Source: Salvia splendens
Taxonomy: Eukaryota > Streptophyta > Magnoliopsida > Lamiales > Lamiaceae
DNA: 64,000 nt
Direction of reading: 5' to 3'
Assembly (NCBI RefSeq): GCF_004379255.2
Contig: NC_056050.1
Coordinates: 20,205,514 to 20,269,513, forward strand
The translations under genes were made by a program, and so were the position numbers. Within the stretch, counting starts at the first letter, position 1, and each line of letters begins with the position of its first letter. Of this stretch, positions 1 through 10,982 are shown one piece after another. Under the pieces are notes generated by a model, which searched no databases, was not told the DNA's origin, and was given only the letters and a program-made list of their open reading frames with translations.

Positions 1-131
1 AGGCTAGTCTTGGTATAGTGGAACACAATTGAAAACTGGAGCGGCCATAGATCATCTTTTCATTGCGCCAGTTTCCTTGTTATGAGTCGTCATGTTTCAC
101 TGAGAGTTGTAGTTGTTTGGACTTTCTGCAG

Positions 132-2529
132 ATTGCTGAAATTCCAAAACTAACATCCGGCTGCACTGAGTTTGTAGATTCGGCTGAAAATATATTGGAA
201 AAGAGGAAGATGAACCAAACATTATTAGCAAACCAGAGCACTTTGCTTGATTTACTTGAAATTCCCCAACTCATGGACACGTATGCACCTGCACTTATTT
301 GTAAACATTTTGAATTATCCAATACTTTATGCTGTCCATTAGATATGGCTTAATAGTTTCTCAAAGAATGATTAGCTACCGTTGTGATACAGATGTGTGC
401 GGAATGGAAATTTTGACGAAGCTCTTGACTTAGAAACTTTTGTCGCAAAGCTTACTACAATGCACCCAAAGTAAGTCTTTTGTACCATTCTAATAGCAGA
501 AAATCCTTTTCACCTGTGAGTGTTTGATGCATTTATTGAGGCACCATTTTTATTTTCTCTTCAAAAAGAATTCCTGTGATTCAGGCTCTAGCCGCAGAAG
601 TTCGGCAGACCACTCAGTCCCTTCTTTCTCAGCTTCTTCAGAAACTTAGGTCTAATATTCAGGTGCTATATCTTGTTATGGATTAAGTTGTTTTAACTCC
701 AGATATTAAAGCAAAATCTTCAGCTCTGAGGTGATTAACTTTGCTCATCATGTTGCTCGTAGTTACCAGAATGCTTGCGCATAATTGGATATCTACGTCG
801 AATAGGAGTTTTCAGTGAGTATGAAATGCGCCTACAGGTACCCTTTTACTGAAATTACTGTCCATGTGGAATGCATTTGGCGGTATTTTGGTTGGTTATA
901 GTCATTGGTGAATACAATATTTAAGGCGTGAGGTCTGAATCCTGATCCATGATATCTGCTGTTCAGTTCTTAAGATGCCGTGAAGCCTGGCTGACTGGAA
1001 TACTTGATGATTTAGACCAGAGAAATCCTTATGAATATTTGAAGGGGATGGTAAATTGTCACAGAATGCACCTTTTTGATGTTGTTAATCAATACCGAGC
1101 CATCTTTGCTGATCACACATCAGAGAGTGAAGAAAATTATGATGGCGGGCTTCTCTTTGATTGGGCCATGCATCAGATTACCTCACATCTGAAAACGCTT
1201 AAAGTTATGCTTCCAAAGATTAGTGAAGGTGGATCCCTGTCAAATATTCTGGATCAGTGCATGGTGAGAACAATTGGTAGTCATTGGTGTTGTATTGATG
1301 CTCCTAAAACCAATGATTTTTCATTTATTTCCATGTGGTTGTCTGCAGTATTGTGCCATGGGCCTAGGATGGGTTGGTTTGGATTTTCGAGGGCTGCTTC
1401 CCCCGCTATTTGAAGAGTAATATTTCTTTTGCTGTTTACAAATTTTTATGAATTTTTGGCTTTTGGCTAGCTCTTAACTTGATTTGTTCATCCTTGCAGA
1501 GCAGTTCTTAATTTATTTTCGAAGAATATGAGTAGTGCTGTTGAGAATTTTCAGGTATGATCTGCAAACAGACATTTATGCAATACTTTCAATGTTACAA
1601 TGCCATCATGCTTTATGTTTTTCTCATTAGGCATATGGTTTGGATCCCTACGATCTTATGTGTGTGTGTCATTCTTGGCTAAAGGGTTGTGACATATGTT
1701 TTGCTTTATCCAGTTAGTGTTGGATTCTCATCGTTGGGTCCCGTTGCCAGCAGTTGGTTTTCCTGCCAATAGTTTTGGTGACGAAAACCATGATGATGTT
1801 ACTCCTCCTTCAAGTCTTATGGAACATCCACCTCTTGCTGTTTTCATCAATGGTGAGCTCAAAAGTTGTAACCTTGTTTGGTGTGTTGTGGCTTCAGAGA
1901 CATTTTGGTGTTTATCATATTTCCTCGTGTGGTGGGTGCAGGTGTATCTGCAGCAATGAACGAACTACGCCCTTGTGCTCCAATAAGTTTGAAACACGTG
2001 CTCGCTCAACAACTAGTCAAGGATTTGCAGGCTGTTTCCGAAACCCTACTGAGATACCACACAACCAAAATGCTCCGAGACAACGAGTCTCAACTTTTCC
2101 TCAAACTTTGCCAAGCATTCATCGAGGCGAGCTCTGCTTCTAACCGTCAATTTAGCTGCAGTATCATCTCCAACCTTTAATGATGCTGGCCTTGTGCAGG
2201 TTGCTTTCCCACATTGCGCGGCATGCTTTGGCCGCTGCTACCCCGGTGGAGCTGCTCTGATCACAGATGCCAAGAACTTGTTCGACGGAATCAACCGCCT
2301 ATTAGCAACATCACCATCCAGAGAACTACCAAAACCAGTCCAGAACCAGAACACAGAGGTCAAGAACGCATCAGAAAACGGCAACGCCACTGTGATCGAA
2401 AATGGGGTCAGCCATGGTATTGAGCGGACGGGAAGCTCCAGCCATGACGAGACGGAACCGAATAGTGTAAGCTCAGAGAAGGAAGTCAAGGCAGCGACAG
2501 CGGCAGCTACTACAAGTGAAGTAAAGTAA
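132..2529 (+). CDS. COG8: Conserved oligomeric Golgi complex subunit 8 (COG8/Dor1), 5' end outside or unresolved
   Basis: COG8 is a lobe-B subunit of the COG complex, which tethers retrograde vesicles at the Golgi. Ten exons can be joined in frame: 132-280, 393-470, 569-662, 763-837, 967-1263, 1349-1416, 1500-1554, 1714-1852, 1942-2126 and 2200-2529. They total 1470 nt, or 489 codons plus a TAA stop. Conserved COG8 stretches are visible: [54 protein letters not shown], and [18 protein letters not shown] near the C terminus. All junctions are GT-AG except the last intron (2127-2199), which needs a GC donor. The tail after about residue 410 is low-complexity and acidic, as is common in plant COG8. 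The N-terminal part must lie upstream of the window; 1-131 looks like intron sequence ending in a CTGCAG acceptor. No stop interrupts the joined frame, so the gene looks functional. Confidence 0.9.
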
Positions 2530-2970
2530 CTCAACAACCACCAGTATCATCTTGAAAAATATAGTTTCCCAGAAATTGGCATTCATTGTAATTATAAACA
2601 TTTCAGTAACTATTCTTTTATTATAGCGAGTGATTGGACTTTAAAAAAAAAAAGAAACCTTCATGTTGAGAATGCTTGTGTTAGGTTGAGGTTAATTCTT
2701 TCTGTAGTATGTTGTTAGACAATTAAACGAGAGGTGTTGTAATAATTTTGACTTATAGAGGAACCTTGCAAATACTATCTAATTTTATCATTTTCTTGCA
2801 GTTGGTGTGGAAATCCTCCTCCTCATGGTGAATTTCACAATAGCTGTCGCTGGATCTAGCAATCCATAGATATAAAAAGTTAAAAAACAAACATTACAAT
2901 AAAAGTCATAAAAACTCTAACAAAACCATATAAAATTTGAAAGATTGAATATTGGCCTCTGCCAGACTTC
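2530..2970. other. COG8 3' UTR and short AT-rich spacer
   Basis: This stretch follows the COG8 stop codon. It contains an A-rich run at 2643-2654 and no open frame of note. It ends at the TTA target duplication of the Harbinger element. No other feature was seen. Confidence 0.5.
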
Positions 2971-2973
2971 TTA

Positions 2974-4907
2974 GAGCATCCACAATGGTCTAGGACCTCC
3001 CATAGCCCTCACATAGCCTTCCCACTGCCACATCATCCAGCACTAAAATCCTCCTGCCACATCATCTGGACATGCAACTGGACATCAAATAGCCCTCACA
3101 TAGCCTATCCACATCACTAATAACAATTATATAAATTTAATTTACAATTATAGCAACATACGGAATTTAATTTACGAGATAAATACAGGAAAATTGAATA
3201 ATACTATTAAAATTTCAAAAAGTACAATAATTTAAAAAAATACATTAAAAAAATTACATAAATTTAAATAAAAACTAATGCCTTCCAATCCTCCGCGCCC
3301 ACAACTCTTCAATTAAATCCTTTTGGAGTCGAATATGAGCCTCCGTCTGACGCATGTCGGCATGTGCTTGGAGGAGGGCTTCTTCATCGTGAGGTACCCC
3401 ACCTCGTACGTTGGCGGCGGCGACGCCGTGGCTTGGACCGGCTTCATCATCGTCATTGGCCCAATCAGTCAATTGTACACCTTCATCTTCGACAATCATG
3501 TTGTGCATGATAATATAGGCGTACATTATATCAGCAATGCAGTCGACATGCCACAAACGCGTTGGTCCCTTAACTACAGCCCATCGCGCCTGAAGCACAC
3601 CAAATGCGCGCTCCACGTCCTTTCGCGCCGACTCCTGCCGCGTCGCAAAGTAGGCCTTCTTCGCATCTGATGTGCACCGGATCGTCTTCACAAAGACGGG
3701 CCATCTAGGGTATATCCCATCCGCCAAGTAGTAGCCCATATCATGCTGGTTGCCGTCGGCGACAAAACTGATGGCCGGACCGACGCCCTGGCACTGCTCG
3801 TTGAAAAGGGGCGACGAGTTGAGGACGTTTAGGTCGTTGTTCGAACTGGCTATCCCAAAATACGCATGCCAAATCCACAGCCGGTAATCAGCTACGGCCT
3901 CGAGGATCATCGTGGGATTCTTTCCCTTGTAGTGGGTCGTGTAGAACCCCTTCCAGGCAGCGGGACAGTTCTTCCACTCCCAATGCATACAATCTATGAC
4001 TATGCTGCCTAACATTCCCGGGAATCCATGCTGCTCCCCGTGCATCCGCAGCAGATCCTGGCAATCTTCGGGGGTAGGCTTTCGGACTGATCACCGAATA
4101 CTTCAATCACGCCCTGACAGAAATACTTTATACATTCGAGGGCAGACGTCTCACCGATGTGGAGGTATTCGTCCCACATGTCTGCCGAAGTGCCGTAGGC
4201 CAACTGCCTGATTGCCGCAATGCACTTTTGAATAGGGGTGTGGCTGGGTTTGCCAGTCGCATCGTGCCTGAAGCGGAAATACAGATATCGCTGCTCCAAA
4301 CCGTTAACAATAAGCATAAACAAGTCCCGCCTCATCCTAAAACGACGCCTGAAATGGTTGGCGTTAAAACGCGGCTCCTCTGCAAAGTAATCTGTGAACA
4401 GGCGCTGATGTCCAGCTACATGATCACGATCAACCACTTGTCGACGGCGGACAACTGGTCGTGGACGAGGTACCGACGGCTGTATATAACTCTGCATCCA
4501 TCGATCAACATCACGACTCGTATAGGCATCTAGCTCTTCGTTCAGCATACGCTCGTACTCATCAGCATCCCCATCACTACCACCACCACTACCACCGGCA
4601 TTACTCATTTCTTAAATTGATCTTGTACAGAAAGAAAGATAGAGAGAGTACTCGTTAAAACAAGTGGTGCGAATGAAAATGACGTCCAAAGCGCGTGTAT
4701 ATAGTGTTTTCGAAAAAAAAATTTAAATTCTGACACCGATCCGGGGCGTACAATGTCGCCGTGGGGATCGGCGTTAGAACCGGCGTCACCACATGAATCG
4801 GCATGGGTACGCCGAAATTGACGCCGATTTCGCCGACGCCGGTCGCAATGGTTCGGCGTCGGCAAAAAATCGGCGTCACGGTTTTGACGCCTCCATTGCT
4901 GATGCTC
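2974..4907 (-). mobile_element. PIF/Harbinger DNA transposon, transposase-only copy
   Basis: The element is bounded by 15-bp imperfect terminal inverted repeats. The left end reads gagcatccacaatgg, and the right end, reverse complemented, reads gagcatcagcaatgg. Both ends are flanked by the 3-bp target duplication TTA (2971-2973 and 4908-4910), the trinucleotide preferred by PIF/Harbinger elements. Inside is one minus-strand transposase reading frame, described separately. No Myb-like ORF1 is present, although Harbinger transposition normally needs both proteins. The element is 1934 bp long. A second element at 19797-21736 has related ends and carries only the missing ORF1. Confidence 0.9.
3275..4608 (-). 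pseudogene. PIF/Harbinger transposase (DDE_Tnp_4 family), frameshifted
   Basis: Two overlapping minus-strand frames together make one Harbinger transposase. The N-terminal part (4608 down to about 4085) carries the helix-turn-helix-like region with RRRFRMRRDLFMLIVNGLE. The C-terminal part (about 4080 to 3275) carries the catalytic domain. The DDE residues are visible: Asp in the IDCMHWEWKNCP motif, Asp in GYYLADGIYP, and Glu in RKDVERAFGVLQARW. The frames break near 4080-4090, where a few bases are missing just before the conserved KPTPEDCQDLLRMHGE segment. The short insertion VI before IDCMHW is also unusual. The rest of the frame has no further stop, so decay is recent. The protein would cut and rejoin DNA at TTA/TAA targets, but this copy cannot make it intact. 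Confidence 0.88.
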
Positions 4908-4910
4908 TTA

Positions 4911-7800
4911 AGGGAATGTTCAATGAAGAATACTCCAACAACAAAGATCTTGCCTAGATGTTGTAGAGATCGTTGACTTTTAGATTATTATAAATGAAAT
5001 ACTACATATCTAGATGCACACTTAGCAAACAAAAAAGGATAAAGAATATTTTATCCATGCTTTCTAAGTGATTATGATTCTTATCTTTGTAGACTTAACT
5101 ATTCCTTCAATTCGAACTCAGATCGATCTAATCTATACCCAATGCAGTACTATAACTCTTGTATGGACAAGATCTGTCAAAGTATATCTAGAAGAAAAAT
5201 GAGTGAGAAAGAGAGAGTCCAAAATGGTATAAAAAACGCTTAAAACTTGTGATTTGATAAGCCATAATGTCTTTTAAAATCTGATTTAAGGCTCATGAAA
5301 TCCAAATTCAAAGCCACGTAGGTTACAAATTGATGGTTATGGTGGGGGTGGTTTGTAGTGTCAATATTATCTCTTTCGTGACTAGGGCTATTCGTACAAT
5401 ATTTTTCTTTTTAGCGTGCAGTGTATTTCACACGACATTTTTCTCATAAAATATTTTTCTCTTGATTCCTTTAGCTGCAAAATAATCGGGCTAAGGACCA
5501 AAAGGCTTGAACTTAGGCTTACCGTCAAGCTAAGTTAAATACTTATCAAAATCGAGCCTCAATTTAATCTTAGCTCATACAAACAATATTAACTTGTGTC
5601 ACTATCGAATTTGATATTAACTCGAGCGATGTCTCTTTATAAAGCGGAGAGGAGATTGAGTCGGGATTGAATCGAGTTAGAGTCGAAATAGGATCAATAT
5701 AGATATTTCACACGAGTCACGTATTATGTACGACAGAATAGACGATTGGTTGAGATGTTTTGGACAACTTCAGGAGGAATCACAGGAGCCGTGTATTCAG
5801 TATGACAAAACACACTATTGTGCTTCAAATTTTCTGACCAATCTCGTGACAAATGTTATGGAATACAAGGTTGCTTGAATAATTTTGTTCTTCTTCTCGA
5901 CATGTTCACGGGTCGTGTGTTATGTAAACAGAGTACACGGTCCGTATACTTTGCAAACGCTTCCTTTTGACTCCGATCTTCACACTCGGTCTTTTATCTC
6001 ACTTAGGCTTTTGTTCTATCAAAATTCAATAAAGTCGTTATATAACCAATTGATAAGAATTTAAATGAAAAACATACTTAAATAGTAATAACCATAAAGT
6101 ATATATATTAATCCTAAGAGTCCCCTAATTAAATGTTTAAGATAATTGAACTTTTAATCTACTTACATTTCAAAATAAGTACTAATTAATTAAGTTGCGC
6201 AATAACTTCGTTTACACTTCATGAAACAAATACCAAGCCAGATCATAGCACTATTTCAATCTTGATTTCTAGCATTAATCTTCTATTGGAAGATATGATA
6301 GTAACTAACATAGGTGCTCAAGATATATACAATTAACGCCCTCTATTTTCTATAGTATCAAAGTAGCAGCTGCAAAAATAGGGTAATTAACCTAGTGGTG
6401 ATATCATGAATTGAATTTCAAATTTGTACAATAAAGTCATGCATGGAGTAAACAAAACCAACTTTGATACAATACAATGAACTTTTGACTCAAATCCATG
6501 AAAAAATGAGAAAATGAATTAAAGAATTCCAAAGTGAAACTAAAGCAGTGGTCCAAACTCTGAAAATGTATATAGCTAGTGCTGATGAACTCCCATTATC
6601 ACATCATATGCCAATCTTATTTGATCCCCAAATTGCTATTAATTAATACTCATAAACACTCTTGATTGTTGGTAATCCAACATTAGTAACAAGGGTTTCT
6701 TATATACAATCCCTAATATCTACAGATACAATTCTTTTTAGAGTTTATATATAGTTAAATTTAGTCTAACATGTTTCTTCGATGTTTTCTTTATGTAATC
6801 TACCATTTTTCCATTGGAATCAAACTGCATCATGGTTAAATTTTATCACTCGTTTATGTTGAAATACGGTTGTCCCTTCGGATTCTTCAATATCCATTAA
6901 AATATGCTAAAAATAAATTCCTGCATTAATATTTGATGATAAAATCAACAATTCAAGAGAATCAGTAGAATGTTTGTCTTAATCAAGGACTTGAACATGC
7001 TGTGCAAATTTCCCTCGTCACAAAGAACACACATAATTGAAAGAGACAACATTCATATCAACTTCATCCACCATCAACGGAGTAGAGAATTTATATGATT
7101 AAAGGGATAGAAAATCAAAATCAATTTAAGGTTTTAATTAGTGCAAAGGAGGAGCCCCCACTCTTAAAACAAAAATCAAGTGAAAATGACTTGATTTTTG
7201 TAAAACATAAACATGGAGTAATAAACTTGTGGGAGAGCATATACACTAAATTGCAAACTTCATGATAGAGAAAAAATTGGAAAATTCAAATAATTAAACT
7301 TAAACCAGTATGGAAATGGAGACTGAACTAGAAGAAGATGGCAACTTTTTCTCCCAGCTCCCATCACAGAATTAGTCAAAATTTTCTGCTAGGTGCAAGA
7401 AATGGGAAGAAGTAATTGTTTCGTTGTGAATCTATTAACAGATTTAATATTGGCAGAGAAAATATAGCATAAAAATAGATCAATACAAACATCATGAGCT
7501 AAAAACAGAAGAGTCTCCTACCTTCCTTCATGAAACTCAATTAGGGCTTTTCTACAGATCTCTTCTTTTTAGGGTGCAGACTCAAATCTGCAAAACCCTA
7601 AATCATGAAATGGGTCTTCACAATTGTACAGATCAGCATGTCACTAATCATAGTGCTACAAAATTACCCCCAAAAATGACAAAAAAAATAATAAGGGAAA
7701 ACAGAACATAACATAACTACCCTATTGACTAATCAATAATATTAGCAGTTTACAGCATCATTACCAACCAAACTCAACAAGAAATCACATAGGGGGGATA
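4911..7800. other. AT-rich intergenic region
   Basis: No convincing coding region, RNA gene or repeat boundary was found in this 2.9-kb stretch; the short open frames have no recognisable domains. The part nearest 7800 lies downstream of the minus-strand MIR156 hairpin and probably contains the 3' part of its primary transcript. A compound microsatellite of TA, GT and GA repeats occupies about 7810-7853. Confidence 0.5.
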
Positions 7801-7809
7801 TAGACATAT

Positions 7810-7853
7810 GCATATATATATATAGTGTGTGTGTGTGTGAGAGAGAGAGAGAG
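7810..7853. repeat. Compound microsatellite (TA)n(TG)n(AG)n
   Basis: Three adjoining dinucleotide runs, TA then GT then GA, sit immediately beside the MIR156 stem. On the transcribed minus strand they would lie just 3' of the hairpin as CT, CA and TA repeats. Such runs are likely to vary in length between individuals and could serve as a marker for this locus. Confidence 0.8.
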
Positions 7854-7956
7854 GGTGGGGTGACAGGAAGAGGGTGAGCACACATAGCTTCAAGCATGAA
7901 CAATTCATGCAAGAAAACACCATTTGTGCTCACTCTCTTCTGTCACCTCCCTTACC
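7850..7956 (-). ncRNA. MIR156: MIR156 precursor hairpin
   Basis: The reverse complement of 7926-7945 is TGACAGAAGAGAGTGAGCAC, identical to the canonical plant miR156. The opposite arm (7861-7881) reads, on the minus strand, GTGCTCACCCTCTTCCTGTCA, a typical miR156 star sequence. The arms pair across a loop of about 44 nt containing a GCATGAA/TTCATGC inner stem, and pairing continues outward (GGGAGG against CCCACC). miR156 directs cleavage of SPL transcription factor mRNAs and controls the juvenile-to-adult phase change. The mature strand is on the 5' arm, as expected. A Tat retrotransposon starts 51 bp upstream of the mature sequence, between the hairpin and its probable promoter. Confidence 0.95.
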
Positions 7957-7996
7957 CTTATTAAACTAGCTAGATTCACTTCCCCAAAATCAAACC

Positions 7997-8594
7997 TGAT
8001 GGATCCGCGAATTTCTGATGTTTGTAAATGCTGGTAGAGAATAAAGACTACGACACAATGAATTTACGTGGTTCGATTTACTGAAGTAAATCTACGTCCA
8101 CGGGAAGAAGGGAGGGCAAGATTGTATTGCTTGATCTGGGATTACAGCTTACAACACAGACTTGCTATATGGTATTTTATCTCTAGAGAGCTTAACCCTT
8201 TTCTATCTGATCTAAGTTCTATTTATACATTGAACTAGGATCGTGGTTTGCAGCCCCACTAACAAGATCGTGGGTGAGCAATAACTGCTCAATATCTGCT
8301 TCGTACCACTAGATAGATCGTGGGTATAGTAGAGGTCGTGGAGGCCTTTCATGAGTCCACTAACTCCTAGTTCGGTCGAATGCTGAGACCGAACTGCTGG
8401 ACTTTACCGATCAGCTCTTGCCGATCTGAGAGGAGAGCTTGACTGGTCGGCTTTTACCGAGCTGTAGGCTGAGTCCGAACTCTTTGGTCGTGCCGAACTC
8501 TTTGGTGCCGAACAGATACTCTTTCTTGGGCTCTGGGCTGATGGGCCGTCACTGTTATTGGGCTTGTCATTAGGGTTTAGTTCGTACCCCATCA
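7997..8594 (-). repeat. Element 1 LTR (3' LTR in element orientation)
   Basis: This 598-bp terminal repeat pairs with 18164-18761. A TATA-type sequence (TATAAATA on the minus strand, 8220-8227) marks the probable promoter, with transcription start expected near 8190. Because the element points toward lower coordinates, a transcript initiated here would leave the element and enter the MIR156 hairpin about 250 nt downstream. Confidence 0.93.
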
Positions 8595-8800
8595 CTACCC
8601 CCCCCGAAAAGCGAAGTGAATCACTTCGGCGAGGTGAGTCACTTCGGCATTCTGGATAACGGTAAGGGGGAGGCTGACGTCAGGGGACGTGCCTTGCATT
8701 AAATGCGACAGTAAAATCCGGCCGTTGAATCCTGAAAAGGTGGGATTCGAAACGGTGCGACGATTTTGAAATCTTCGCCGAATCTGATAAATACCTCCTT
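8595..8800 (+). promoter_or_regulatory. Promoter-like region of the antisense gene in element 1
   Basis: This short region lies between the 3' LTR and the plus-strand gene. It contains the perfect bZIP palindrome TGACGTCA (8675-8682), then GGGACGTGCC, an ABRE-like ACGT core, at 8683-8692. A weak TATA-like TGATAAATACC at about 8785-8795 lies about 125 bp before the ATG. The arrangement suggests a promoter for the antisense gene separate from the LTR. The polypurine tract of the element (a G run near 8599-8605, read on the minus strand) also lies here. Confidence 0.45.
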
Positions 8801-8917
8801 TCTTCATCATTGAAGCACTTTTGCTGTTGCGTCTTCTATACTCTCTCTTTCTCGAGAAATTTTCTTCCGCTTTCAAGAGCTTCCTCAGACTTTCTTCACC
8901 TTCAAAAAGTAAGAAAA

Positions 8918-10781
8918 ATGGCTTCTATTTCTTCTTCGGAGTCGGGTAGCAGTAGGAGAGGTGGTAAGGGGTCTTCTGGCCGGAAAGAGTCCGGGGAGAA
9001 GACCGTAGAGTATTTCCATAGTATTTTGAGTAAGGATACTGTGGTATCCTTACCCGAAAAATACTTTTTTCCTGGGGGGAGGGCGGTGGTACCTGACGGT
9101 GATCATAGGGCTGACTCCCCGCCGGAGGGTTACGCCACCGTGTACGAGGCCTGCTTAGAATGCGGGCTTCGTTTCCCCCTCCCTTCTGCCTTTATAGATT
9201 TACTAGATTTTTTTCAGCTTCCTTTAGGCCAGGTGACTCCGAACTCTTGGAGGCACTTGTCGGCCTTCGCTGCCGAACTCCGTAGGTTAGGAAGGGATTT
9301 GTCTTTGAAGGCGATCCTTAAATTCTTTCAATTTAAGAGGAAGGGGTCTTGGTTTTACTTGATCCCTGTACAGCCCTTTAGGGCCTTTTGTAAAACGAAG
9401 TGGCCGAAGTGGCAAAACCGCTTCTTCTATTATGATAGGACCGCGGCTCCTAGTTTTCCTTGGAGAGGGCCGAAGTCTGTTATCCGTCATCCTCGGCCTG
9501 AACCGTTGGACGAGCTCGATGGCGAGCTCAACAAGATTCCCATAGTTAGGAAACAATACACGGAGTCTGAGCTCGTCAAGGGCGACGTCGTGTTCGACAT
9601 CTCGTCTTCGGACGAAGAGGCCGAGGGTGAGGATTTCTCTTTATCTTTATGCTCTACTGCTTTAACGAAGAAAATCTGACTTTGCTTTCTTGCTGTTTGG
9701 CAGTGTACATGCTGAATAAGGCTATCCGAAAGTCCTCCGAGCTTGTGGAGCCGGAGAGGCAGAGAGCCCCTCGCTCGGCATCTGAAGCCGAGGAGAATCC
9801 GAAGAGGCAAAAAACCTCTTCTTCGGATCCGAAAGTGCCGGAGTCGTGTTCGGCTAAAGGGAAGGGGAAATTTCATGAGTCCCCAAGAGTGCCGGGGAAA
9901 GACCTGGTCATCTCCGAGGTGGTTGCAGACATCCCGGAACACGTCCCTGAGCCTTTTCAATGGCCGACAAATTTTGTGGAGGTAAGCTTTCTGACTTGGC
10001 TTCTTTTCCACATTTTTTGATGGCCATTCTGTTGAGTTTTTTCCTTGTTCATCTTCAGAGAGCCAAGCTCGTCTCCGTGGAGCTCTCCAAAGCATCCCAC
10101 GACTACGAGGAGATGCAGAAGAAGTTGCATCTTGCTCGTAGTCTGGCCGAACAGGCTGAGGCCAAATTTGAGAGGGCCCGAGCTGCTAGGATCTCGGCTC
10201 AGGATGAAGCCCGGTCAGCCAAAAATCAGCTCATCATCCTGCAAGAGCAGACGAAGCACCGGGAGGCTCAGAAGGAGGCTGCCGCCGTGGCTGCCCAGGG
10301 GGAGGCTCTCCGTGTTTACACGGAGAAACTCTTTTTGAGCAGCCAGTTCTCGGCCTTTGTCGGTAGTCTGGTAAGGCTAATTACCGATAAGGGCGAGCAG
10401 GGGGCCGACGTCGTGCTGCCTCTGTACAGCCGTGAGATAGCAGCTCGGCTTCAGAATCTGCCGCTCCTTGAGGAGCTCGCTTCATCCTCGGTCCTGCTTT
10501 CTGCAGACCGAGTCCGGAGTTGTCGAGCTGATCGGGACGAGAACCTGGAGGCTATCTTTGCCTCCGTGGGACCCGTTTCACCCGCTTCGACTTACAACGG
10601 AGAGGGTGAGGCCGAGTCGCTGGAGCTGGAGGCCGAAGTCGAGCGGGCCGGGCATCCGGAGAAGGAAGCCGATCAGGAGGCGGAGGCGAGGCCGGCAGGA
10701 TGCGAGGCCGAGGCTGAGGTAGCTCAGGAGAAAGAAGCTGAACCAGACCAAGGAGCCGGAGACGAAGCTGGCGGAGTATGA
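8918..10781 (+). CDS. Spliced antisense gene of the Tat element, PF04195-like (putative gypsy-type transposase) domain plus coiled coil
   Basis: Three exons, 8918-9626, 9704-9981 and 10059-10781, join in frame through two canonical GT-AG introns (77 bp each) to give 569 aa without a stop. The start is the first ATG after an A-rich leader. Residues about 65-200 resemble the plant family annotated as putative gypsy-type transposon (Transposase_28): GLRFPLPSAFIDLL, LGQVTPNSWRHLSAF and LKAILKFFQFKRKGSWFYL fit that pattern. Residues about 325-430 form a long Ala/Glu/Lys/Arg-rich coiled coil, and the C terminus is a Glu/Ala-rich tail. The gene runs opposite to gag-pol between pol and the 3' LTR. 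Function is unknown; antisense ORFs in this position are known from other Tat elements such as Retand and Grande. The open frame and intact splice sites suggest it is maintained by selection or very young. Confidence 0.75.
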
Positions 10782-10982
10782 TTTCGTCTCCCTTCTCTTA
10801 GTCTAGTTTCTTCCTTGTAAAATGGCCTTGAAGCCCTCCTAGTGTAAAAATTTTCCTTGTGAATGAAAAATTCTCTACACTTGTCTTCGTATAGCTTTTC
10901 GTACTCGCCTTTATTCCTGTTGTATTTTACTATCTGCTCGGTACAGCTGCCGAACTAATATAGCTGCTTTGTACTCAAGGAG

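Noticed and set aside
5600..6000. Short GC-richer segment with repeated CACG/GTGT motifs
   Set aside because: No boundaries, open frame or structure could be supported.
7742..7933. 63-aa ORF overlapping the MIR156 hairpin
   Set aside because: It spans the hairpin and microsatellite; the start codon usage and composition give no support for a peptide.
8404..8595. 63-aa ORF at the element 1 LTR (repeated at 18571-18762)
   Set aside because: It occurs in both LTRs by duplication and resembles no protein; it is LTR sequence.
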